Below are positions 20,001 through 25,832 of a stretch of DNA of 64,000 nt, in pieces (the first letter of the stretch is position 1; the number at the start of each line of letters is the position of its first letter). The notes beneath the pieces are model-generated. The model saw only the letters and a list, made by a program, of their open reading frames with translations. It made no database searches and was not told the origin of the DNA. Source of the stretch: Blautia obeum ATCC 29174 (lineage in GTDB: Bacteria > Bacillota > Clostridia > Lachnospirales > Lachnospiraceae); contig NZ_CP102265.1 of the NCBI RefSeq assembly GCF_025147765.1, positions 1,123,001 through 1,187,000 on the forward strand, read 5' to 3'. The position numbers and the translations under genes are program-made.

Positions 20001-20119
20001 CGAATATTGGAACGGACAAGATACTTAATATGTTGAAAGCTCATAGTGAAGAAATCTTTAGTTGTCTTGATTCGTATCCGGAATATTTCAAGGATAGATT
20101 ATCTGTGTTGATGAAATAA
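17069..20119 (+). CDS. hamB: Hachiman-like HamB helicase
   Basis: A 1016-residue SF2 helicase. Walker A is LPTGVGKT at about residues 261-268, Walker B is DEGH near 365, motif III is LLSAVLPN, and motif VI is MGRTARAG near 629, with CTSTLAQGVNIP before it. This is a Ski2-like arrangement. A large C-terminal helical region follows. Together with the DUF1837 gene overlapping its start, this is the two-gene Hachiman layout, in which the helicase senses damaged or phage DNA and controls the HamA nuclease. HamB is intact, so with hamA broken the system may be inactive or may have another partner. Confidence 0.85.
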   Translation: MIFGKNAGLMLKYQKAKAKMVEYDVSKQEYPHFPLNSNELSYPTTYVLSRYSECIIENNHDELKELELLLITTAEYYDSAFKSKDRPEYDWDFLLSGASAYFLRKDFGSAKVLAARVVDLIDEERSPQKLLTNIYNYLLGGVYLPYLRVIDTYERINNFFLDYFGKGKSLEALKSNLWVYRNEIYENGDPDSIFYVDILVAVIIVACENSSWSLLPSSSGILDEEWESYLQSKMSIKMLWPAQRLIAEKGLLRGESSIVQLPTGVGKTRSIELIIRAAFLSERANIAIIVAPLRALCNEITMDMYKAFGNDVTINQFSDVLQNDFWNLFSEDIKRQILICTPEKLSYVLHHDPFFLSAIDLFVFDEGHMFDDGGRGATYELLVTHIRQNITSEQQLVLLSAVLPNSGDIAQWLFEDRGCLATDDRIVSTPKSIGFSSTQRDIHFFSDDKSNEDYYIPRILRVEQLKKLPRERSNKYFPDLSSSIDVAIYNAIKLCHNGSVAIYLGQQRSMKTVFERIINLDKRNYDLKALKDNTNQAELSKIKGFIESYYGSEHYYTKAAELGVLPHSSNLQNGVKLVVEHALKNKYVSCVVCTSTLAQGVNIPIKYLLVTSIRNGLKLVKARDFQNLMGRTARAGIYTEGSIIITDCKIYDNRTNWKNGGGYLWNDCVKLFDTKLTEPCGSSILSLVQDFNIDYDVTVSGEKFIDIVIDHLDERDFLLDYAKKLEKAYLKTNPKRTQNLIVQEILLRQDIISNIENYLCLVRSAETLVNDSKKSIVDICTNTLAYAIATEKEKELLIKVFQKIEENIQQYSVEKLSRYSNAMSGIGLSSLIEEWIVQNELTEKIYTETELLSVIAELYLQICGDFRYQEHIQSICKKWIDGQTPMEINNKETIGIAEVESLCNKRISYEMNFLIGNICDLIEVDGENEEQVDQRNILTLLQKKVKYGVPNMTAISICESIFNDRLLAIELAQILSDANIGTDKILNMLKAHSEEIFSCLDSYPEYFKDRLSVLMK

Positions 20120-20542
20120 AGGTAGCATACTGTATTTACAGATTGCTGAATGTGCATTAAAAATAGAAATTTCTTTTACACAAGAAATTAGAAATAGCAG
20201 ATCTGTCAATTTGGTGAGGATGACACTTGGGTACAATGTCCATCAGATATTCCAAAAGATTAAGTATTAAAACAAGTGAACTTCCGGCGAAAGAGTGTAT
20301 AATCGTACAATTTAAACGAAAAAAGCCTCGTGATCATGAACGAAAAAGAAAGCATAATTTATTAGGCTATAGAATGGCTTATGTGAATTGAATGATGACT
20401 GATGATTCTGGTGTCGAAAGTAAAAATGATGCAATGACATTATGGATAAATACATGTTGTCTTCCATAAAATCAATTCTATGTTAAAAACATACAGTCTA
20501 GACAGCTACTTTTTTAGCTATTATCCAAAAGACATATAATAT
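20120..20542. other. Intergenic region after hamB
   Basis: No gene supported. It contains the right direct repeat (20298-20365), preceded by TGTATAAT at 20296-20303, which resembles an extended -10 element. The remainder is AT-rich, unremarkable sequence. Confidence 0.5.
20298..20365 (+). repeat. Right copy of the ~68 bp direct repeat bounding the defense module
   Basis: Partner of 8464-8531. The exact 24-base core is at 20315-20338. Similarity fades within a few bases on both sides, so the repeat is a discrete unit and not the edge of a longer duplication. Confidence 0.8.
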
Positions 20543-20580
20543 ATAGGCTCAAATGGTGAAAGTGCCCATTTGAGCCTATT
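20543..20580. terminator. Perfect 14 bp stem-loop, probable bidirectional terminator
   Basis: ATAGGCTCAAATGG, a 9-base loop, then the exact complement CCATTTGAGCCTAT. AT-rich flanks could serve both strands. It separates the defense module from the replication/integration end of the element. Confidence 0.65.
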
Positions 20581-20634
20581 ATTGTATGAATTCATGCGTT
20601 ACAACCAGAGCAAGATCCACCCGTGTAAAACAGT

Positions 20635-20728
20635 ATTGTCATTTTGACAATTTTGTATTACTTACGAGTAGCAGACTTGATGGGGTTACGTCCCCATACC
20701 CACGTGAAAATATAATTGCTGGCAATTA
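20635..20728. repeat. Cluster of three perfect inverted repeats (candidate origin or transfer site)
   Basis: Within 94 bases there are three perfect hairpins: ATTGTCA/TGACAAT (20635-20651), ATGGGG/CCCCAT (20680-20697) and TAATTGC/GCAATTA (20713-20728). The cluster lies upstream of a RepA-like gene and next to the two 80 bp repeats. Dense small hairpins of this type are common in oriT and rolling-circle origins. An overlapping 99-codon ORF (20586-20885) has no family features and I do not call it. Confidence 0.5.
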
Positions 20729-20850
20729 CATTTTAGCAGACACGCAAACGTTTCTGAGTAAGCGTCACAGACAACAAAATAAGGAAATTTTGATAAGGCA
20801 TTCACCTGGAATGGGTGAGTGTTTTTTTGTTTTTAAGTATTCAATTAACC

Positions 20851-21010
20851 GAAAAAATAAAAAAATTTTCATCAGGGGGCTGTAAAAATGCCTCTCAGCG
20901 TTTCGTTTTATGTAAGGGTATTTTGGACAGGAAAAAATAAAAAAATTTTTATCAAGAACCTGTATTTATGCCCGTCATCTTTTGAATATATGTAAGGACA
21001 TTTTTTAGCC
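20851..21010 (+). repeat. Two tandem 80 bp repeats upstream of the RepA-like gene
   Basis: Units 20851-20930 and 20931-21010 both begin GAAAAAATAAAAAAATTTT and share CTGTA, ATGCC, TATGTAAGG and ATTTT blocks at the same offsets, while the bases between have diverged. The conserved blocks in fixed register suggest protein-binding or RNA elements and not simple duplication. They end about 50 bases before the gene at 21064. Confidence 0.6.
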
Positions 21011-21063
21011 GGCATAAAAATGATTTTTACAACAGTTAGAAACAGAAATGAGGCGAGAAAAGA

Positions 21064-21591
21064 ATGAAATATGAATACATGAAGGAGTCAGAGCAGATGC
21101 TTCAGTACTTCCAGTTTCCAAAGTTTTTGCTGAAGCTGCGCATTTCCCAAAATGCAAAATTTCTTTATATGATTTTGTATGACCGGGTACGGATATCGAG
21201 AAAGAATAGCTGGATAGATAAGTATGGAAATGTTTATCTGATATTTCCAATAGAAGAATTGTCTGTTCAAATCGATAAATGCAAATCTTCTGTAAAAACA
21301 GCGTTGAAGGAATTAGATGATGTGGGACTATTGGTTCGCAGATCGGGTGGTTTTTCAAAACCCAATCATTTATATGTAAAAATTCCATCTGATGAGATAG
21401 GTTTACAGCCGGTTGACGATAAGGCGGTTGAAAAGATGGTTGCAACAGAGTCGGAAAAGCAACCTTCATCTGGTCGTAAAAATGGCTGTACAGGAGTCGG
21501 AAATGTGGCACCTAGTAAAGTAACTGAGAAATATAAAAGAAATAAATATCATGAAGTAAATTATTGCTATGGGGAAGGAGAGAGTTTGTGA
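21064..21591 (+). CDS. RepA-N-like replication initiator domain protein
   Basis: A 175-residue protein with an N-terminal winged-helix domain of the RepA_N type: FPKFLLKLRISQNAKFLYMILYDRVRISRKN, then FPIEELSVQIDKCKSSVKTALKELDDVGLL and a NHLYVKIP strand. The usual C-terminal part is short, which is typical of ICE-borne versions. The ribosome site GAGGCGAGAAAAGA is adequate. The stop overlaps the DnaC-like gene (TGATG). Together they look like an initiator and helicase-loader pair that lets the excised element replicate briefly. Confidence 0.8.
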   Translation: MKYEYMKESEQMLQYFQFPKFLLKLRISQNAKFLYMILYDRVRISRKNSWIDKYGNVYLIFPIEELSVQIDKCKSSVKTALKELDDVGLLVRRSGGFSKPNHLYVKIPSDEIGLQPVDDKAVEKMVATESEKQPSSGRKNGCTGVGNVAPSKVTEKYKRNKYHEVNYCYGEGESL

Positions 21592-22397
21592 TGAGAGAAG
21601 AAGATACTGTATGTGTAGGCAGTGATGGTTTGCAATACTGTAAAGTCTGTGGGGAAGCGAAAGAAGCATTTTTTCCTGAGGGTGGATTTATGGGGATGAA
21701 GAAACATTCCAGGCAATGTGCCTGTGACAGAAAAGCGTATGAAGAAGAACAAAAATATTTTAAAGACAAAGAACACCGGGAATTAGTCAGTAGAAATACG
21801 AGCATCTGTTTTGACGAGAGCAGGATGGAAGAGTGGACATTTGAGAATGCAGATATGTCAGATGCAGTAATGCATAAGGCAAAAAGCTATGTTGATAACT
21901 GGGAGGAAATGAAAAGAAATCATATAGGCTGTTTGTTCTGGGGACCGGTTGGTACTGGGAAAAGTTTTATTGCCGGGTGCATTGCCAATGAACTTCTAAA
22001 GCAGGAGGTAACGGTAAAGATGACCAACTTCAATACCATTATCGATGATATATTTCCGCTGGCAGACAAAACGGAATATATCAATGCATTGGCTTCATAT
22101 CAGCTTTTGATTATTGATGATCTTGGTGTGGAACGAAATTCAGAATATGCGTTAGGAATTATTTTTAGCGTCATAGACCGCAGGATCCGTTCAGGACGAC
22201 CTTTGATTATTACAACCAATCTTCCGCTGAATGAAATAAAAAGCGAGACGATGTTAGATAAAAGGCGTATCTATGATCGTATTTTGGAAATGTGTACACC
22301 CATGTATGTTGGAGGCGCAAGTAAACGAGAAGCAATTGCAAGTATGAAAATGGAAAAAGCAAAAACGTTGTTGAATACAAACAAAGGGGAGGAGTAA
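21591..22397 (+). CDS. DnaC/IstB-like ATP-binding helicase loader
   Basis: A 268-residue AAA+ ATPase. Walker A is GPVGTGKS, Walker B is LLIIDDLG, and an arginine-finger region RIYDRILEMC follows. The N-terminus has a Cys-rich segment (CKVCGEAKEAFF, then CACDRKAYEEE), as in DnaC-like proteins of Tn916/Tn1549-type elements. The start at 21591 overlaps the previous stop and has GGAAGGAGAG upstream; an in-frame ATG at 21564 would add nine residues and lacks this site. Confidence 0.85.
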   Translation: MREEDTVCVGSDGLQYCKVCGEAKEAFFPEGGFMGMKKHSRQCACDRKAYEEEQKYFKDKEHRELVSRNTSICFDESRMEEWTFENADMSDAVMHKAKSYVDNWEEMKRNHIGCLFWGPVGTGKSFIAGCIANELLKQEVTVKMTNFNTIIDDIFPLADKTEYINALASYQLLIIDDLGVERNSEYALGIIFSVIDRRIRSGRPLIITTNLPLNEIKSETMLDKRRIYDRILEMCTPMYVGGASKREAIASMKMEKAKTLLNTNKGEE

Positions 22398-22612
22398 TGC
22401 GAATGAATCATATAGAAAAAACAGTACCTGTCTGGAAAAAATATTCTTTAAATGTTTCCGAAGCAGCAGAATATTATGGAATTGGAGAAAAGAGATTGAG
22501 ACAGATCGCAGGCGAAAATGAAGGAGCAGATTTTATTTTGGAAGTAGGTTGTCATATCCGATTTAAAAGGAAATTGTTTGAAGATTATCTGGATACAGCC
22601 AGTACAGTTTAA
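22397..22612 (+). CDS. xis: Xis-like excisionase of the Tn916 type
   Basis: A 71-residue basic winged-helix protein (VPVWKKYSLNVSEAAEYYGIGEKRLRQIA, then FILEVGCHIRFKRKLFEDYLD), close in layout to Tn916 Xis. AAGGGGAGGAG precedes it; the ATG at 22397 or at 22403 could be used. Xis would bend element ends and favour excision by the downstream integrase. The order xis then int at the right end is that of Tn916/Tn1549 elements. The integrase is deleted, so this Xis may have no functional partner. Confidence 0.85.
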   Translation: MRMNHIEKTVPVWKKYSLNVSEAAEYYGIGEKRLRQIAGENEGADFILEVGCHIRFKRKLFEDYLDTASTV

Positions 22613-22644
22613 GTAACAGAAAAGAAGAAATAGTAATGAAAATA

Positions 22645-22724
22645 ATGTTCATTTTATCTTAGCGAAGAGAAGGTCTTGTGGTATAATGAATAAACCGAGA
22701 CGGTCTTCCAAGTTAAATGAACAT
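22645..22724 (+). promoter_or_regulatory. Probable int promoter with flanking inverted repeat
   Basis: A TATAAT at 22682-22687 (preceded by TGTGG) lies between an exact 10 bp inverted pair, ATGTTCATTT at 22645-22654 and AAATGAACAT at 22715-22724. The symmetry around the promoter suggests an operator or a Xis/Int arm site. No good -35 is visible. Confidence 0.5.
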
Positions 22725-22747
22725 TTGATGAAGGAGACTAAAATATT

Positions 22748-23654
22748 ATGAGTGAAAAAAGGAGAGATCATAGAGGACGTATATTACACAATGGAGAAAT
22801 GCAGTTATCGGATGGCAGATATCGATTTAAGTATGTCGATGAGATGGGAAAGGAGCGCTGCGTATATAGCTGGCGCTTAGATCGTAACGATGCAACTCCG
22901 AAAGGAAAACGACGCACATCATCACTTCGGGAAATGGAAAAGAAAATCCAGGCAGATCATTTTGAGCAGATTGCAACAAATGGCGGGAATATAATAGTAC
23001 TGGAACTGGTTGAAAAATATACATCAACCAAAACCGGTGTCAGACCTACTACAGTTGCGGGATATGGAACAGTTATCAATTTATTGAAGAAAGATCCATT
23101 TGGAAAAAGAAGGATTGATACGGTTCGGATTTCGGATGCAAAATTGTGGTTTAACGATTTCTGATATTGATTTCAAGGAGCATACGATCAACATCGATCA
23201 TCAATTGCAGAAAAAATCAAAAATTGGATATTATATTCAAGAGACTAAGACAACCAGTGGAACGAGAAAGATACCTATGACTGCGGATGTAGAGGAATGC
23301 TTTCGGAAAATAATAGAAAAACGGAACCCGCCCAAAGCAGAGCCTATGGTAGATGGAAAAAGTAGATTCTTATACTTTGATAAAAACGGAAGTATTTGTT
23401 ATTCTCTGCACTGGGAGCATTACTTTCAACACATCATTCAGAAATATAATAATACTTACAAAGCGCAGATGACTGTCATTACACCGCATGTATGTCGGCA
23501 CACCTATTGTTCAAATATGGCAAAATCCGGAATGAATCCAAAAGCATTGCAATATTTGATGGGCTACTCAGACATCAGCATAACGCTGAATACATATACG
23601 CATGTAAATCTTGAGGATGCCAGGGAAGAAGTTGCCCGGATTCAGGTTGTGTAA
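22748..23654 (+). pseudogene. int: Tn916-type tyrosine integrase with internal deletion
   Basis: The N-terminal arm-binding domain (RRDHRGRILHNGE, then RYRFKYVDEMGKERCVYSWRL) runs to SDAKLW near 23147. Immediately afterwards, in another frame, the sequence resumes at CGLTISDIDF and continues to the C-terminal catalytic part with HVCRHTYCSN (H-x-x-R) and the tyrosine in NTYTHV. In the Tn916 Int family roughly 100 residues normally lie between these points, including the first catalytic arginine (TGLRISE just before this junction). The junction at 23144-23148 shares a few bases and the frame shifts, so a first ORF ends at 23164. The enzyme should be inactive. Confidence 0.88.
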
Positions 23655-23678
23655 TTACGATTTTTAATTGAAAATAGC

Positions 23679-23722
23679 AAGGTGTAAAATAGAAAAATAT
23701 ACACCTTATTTTACACCTTTTG
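23679..23722. terminator. Terminator after int
   Basis: AAGGTGTAAAATA pairs perfectly with TATTTTACACCTT (23707-23719), followed by TT. It marks the 3' boundary of the integrase transcript and lies near the right end of the element. Confidence 0.7.
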
Positions 23723-23833
23723 CGGACGATATTATGCGAAAATAAACCAGGTTATGCCAGAAAGCAAAAATTTACAAAGGCTTACAAAGCCCGAAATACC
23801 AAGAAAAACTAAGAAATGCGAGGTTATGCAACA
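23723..23833. other. Probable right-end attachment region of the first element
   Basis: About 110 bases between the int terminator and the phosphatase fragment. AGGTTATGC occurs twice (23749-23757 and 23821-23829), and TTTACAAAGG/CTTACAAAGC forms a local direct repeat. These could be integrase arm or core sites. No gene is supported. Confidence 0.4.
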
Positions 23834-23866
23834 ATGATAAAAGTGCTCTTTATCTGCCACGGCACT
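23834..23866 (+). pseudogene. 5' fragment of a low-molecular-weight protein tyrosine phosphatase gene
   Basis: The fragment reads MIKVLFICHGT, matching the start of LMW-PTP proteins, whose P-loop continues CxGNICRSP. Only the first ten codons remain, including the catalytic cysteine codon; after GGC the reading changes to an unrelated tail that stops at 23884. The abrupt loss of similarity looks like an integration site. It sits exactly between the int end of one element and the left end of the next. The remainder of the gene was not seen in the window. Confidence 0.6.
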
Positions 23867-23989
23867 ACCTTAGCAAAATTCTGAAAAACCTTGATTTTAC
23901 AGTATATTTTTGAACCAGTAGGGATGTTTTACTAAGTTTTTACTAAAGAGGAATCCCTAGCACGAATTTAGAAAAGTAACATATAGTAT

Positions 23990-24030
23990 GACCTTATTAA
24001 TTGGTAGAACAATTGGTAAGGTCCTTTTTT
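23990..24030 (+). terminator. Terminator/attenuator upstream of the first ICE gene
   Basis: GACCTTATTAATTG pairs with CAATTGGTAAGGTC with two unpaired bases, followed by a seven-base T-run. It lies only about 20 bases before the DUF6075 gene, so it either stops read-through from the left or acts as an attenuator of the ICE leader. Confidence 0.65.
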
Positions 24031-24048
24031 ATTTCAAGGAGGTTCAAA

Positions 24049-24507
24049 ATGAAAAGTACAGCGTTAGGAGCAGAAAACATTATTTTTATCAGTGATGCAC
24101 ATGAAAAATTCTACTATGAAAAATTACAAGAAGTACGGTATCAGGATGTGTACCATAAGGCATTGTGTTATTGCCTGGGTATTAATGGAGATACCAGAAA
24201 AAATGCTGACAGAATTTATAATTTTAAAACGGGGTCTGTTAAAACGAAATGTTTACATGAAGGATGGCAGACAAGCGGTAGCTTAAAAGTGGTAAGGATG
24301 GCATTTAATCTGTACTGTAACAGCACGCCAAGCGTTTGGGATTATGAAGATGCAGAGGAACAGGTAAACGAGTGCAGACAGTATACAGTAGAGGATATCT
24401 TCTGCTGTGTATATGCACCATATTTTTGGCAGGCAATACAGATCCGTTATCCGGAATATGTAGTGTACAATCAAAAGTTACATGCCATGCTTGGAGGAAT
24501 AGATTAA
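24049..24507 (+). CDS. DUF6075-like ICE protein
   Basis: A 152-residue soluble protein starting at MKSTALGAEN, chosen because CAAGGAGGTTCAAA directly precedes 24049; the longer frame from 24001 begins inside a terminator. The sequence (FISDAHEKFYYEKL, then YHKALCYCLGINGDTRKN and a C-terminal QAIQIRYPEYV) matches a small conserved family at the left end of Tn1549-like ICEs. Function is unknown. Its stop overlaps the next start (TAATG). Confidence 0.7.
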   Translation: MKSTALGAENIIFISDAHEKFYYEKLQEVRYQDVYHKALCYCLGINGDTRKNADRIYNFKTGSVKTKCLHEGWQTSGSLKVVRMAFNLYCNSTPSVWDYEDAEEQVNECRQYTVEDIFCCVYAPYFWQAIQIRYPEYVVYNQKLHAMLGGID

Positions 24508-24683
24508 TGCTGAAAGTGAGACTGATGGGAACAAAAAATGATATTGCATGGTTTCAGAAAATCCTGCAGCGTCATCCTAAAATTGAAGTTATGGAATTAT
24601 CGGAACTTTATTCCAATAAAGGGACGAGCAAATATTATAGAGCTTATGCTGAAATTGAAAAAAGTAATGTAAATAAAAAATAG
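24507..24683 (+). CDS. DUF3970-like small protein
   Basis: A 58-residue protein, MLKVRLMGTKNDIAWF to the end, with GGAGGAATAGA upstream of the ATG and a TAATG overlap with the previous gene. The length and the beta-strand/helix pattern fit DUF3970 (KVRL.GT..DI..F). The reading frame extends upstream to 24372, but the ribosome site decides for this start. It precedes parA and is probably in the same transcript. Confidence 0.65.
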   Translation: MLKVRLMGTKNDIAWFQKILQRHPKIEVMELSELYSNKGTSKYYRAYAEIEKSNVNKK

Positions 24684-24706
24684 TAGAAAAACAGGAGAAT
24701 TATATC

Positions 24707-25483
24707 ATGTGCAAAATAATCGCAATCGCAAATCAAAAAGGTGGAGTAGCAAAGACTACAACCACTATTAATCTTGGAGTAGGACTGTCTAAGGTTGGAA
24801 AACGTGTAATGCTGATAGATGCTGATCCACAGGGACATTTGACAATGGGACTTGGTTTTCCAAAGAACTTAAGGGTAACATTGAAAACAATGATGGAAAA
24901 TATCATTATGGGATTAGAATTTGATCCCAGGGAAGCAATTTTACACCATGAGGAAGGAATAGATGTAATTCCATCTAATAAACTTCTTTCAGGAATGGAC
25001 ATGTCATTATTTACGGTAGAGGACAGAGAAAAAGTCTTAAAAGAATATCTGGAACTTTTGGAAAATGATTATGACTATATCCTGATTGATTGTATGCCCT
25101 CGTTGGGAATGATGACAATTAATGCGTTAAGTGCAGCTGATAGCGTTTTGATTCCGGTGCAGCCTCAATACTATGCGGCAGATGGTCTCATGGAATTACT
25201 GAAAGTTGTGAAAGGCATTCATCAGAGATTTAATCCTGATTTACAGATTGAAGGGATTCTGTTTACAATGGACAGCAGTCATTATAATAATTCAAAGAGA
25301 AATAAGCAGGCAGTACGAGATGCTTATGGAGCAGAGATTATAATTTTTGATCAGACAATTCCAAGAACAGAAGCTCTTGCCGAAACTGCATCAGAAGGTG
25401 TCAGTATTTTTTCTTACGATGCAAAAGGAAAAGGTGCGTACAGTTATCAAGCACTTGTCCAGGAGGTGCTGAATCATGCGTAA
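24707..25483 (+). CDS. parA: ParA-family partition ATPase
   Basis: A 258-residue Walker-type ATPase. The deviant Walker A is KGGVAKTTTT near residues 11-20, then DADPQGHLT, Walker B-like YILIDCMPSLG and a C-terminal YDAKGKGAYSYQALVQEV. It would position or stabilise the excised circular ICE with ParB. It overlaps parB by eight bases. An AGGAGAATTATATC site precedes the ATG. Confidence 0.93.
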   Translation: MCKIIAIANQKGGVAKTTTTINLGVGLSKVGKRVMLIDADPQGHLTMGLGFPKNLRVTLKTMMENIIMGLEFDPREAILHHEEGIDVIPSNKLLSGMDMSLFTVEDREKVLKEYLELLENDYDYILIDCMPSLGMMTINALSAADSVLIPVQPQYYAADGLMELLKVVKGIHQRFNPDLQIEGILFTMDSSHYNNSKRNKQAVRDAYGAEIIIFDQTIPRTEALAETASEGVSIFSYDAKGKGAYSYQALVQEVLNHA

Positions 25484-25832
25484 ACCTAAGAAAGAAATTC
25501 AGCTTACTTCTTATGATGAATTGCTTGGAATCAATGAAGCCGAACAGAATACTCTTAATCAGATTGTTGAAGTGCCATTAAATGAGTTACATCCTTTTAG
25601 AAATCATCCATTTCATGTAAATGATGATGAAAAAATGGCTGAAACAGTAGAAAGTATCAAGAATTATGGCATCTTAAATCCTGCATTGGTACGTCCTCGC
25701 GCAGAGGGAGGATATGAACTGATTGCTGGTCACAGGAGAAAACGTGGTTGCGAACTGGCTGGAAAAAGTAAAATGCCAGTACTCATACGGAACTATACCG
25801 ATGATGAAGCCGTAATCGTTATGGTGGATTCT
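25476..25832 (+). CDS. parB: ParB-family protein, 5' exon (119 codons)
   Basis: The N-terminal ParB/Srx-type domain: VPLNELHPFRNHPFHV, ESIKNYGILNPALVRP and ELIAGHRRKRGCELAG (the GxxRRxR CTP-binding box in its AGHRRKR form). The frame reaches ATGGTGGATTCT and then meets a group II intron starting GTGCGC at 25833. Without splicing, translation stops after three intron codons at 25844. Joined to 28439 it reads VDSNIQRENLLPSEKA, the normal ParB sequence, with no base gained or lost. Confidence 0.9.

Noticed and set aside
20586..20885. 99-codon plus-strand ORF upstream of the RepA-like gene
   Set aside because: It overlaps the inverted-repeat cluster and the first 80 bp repeat, has no ribosome site and shows no protein-like pattern.
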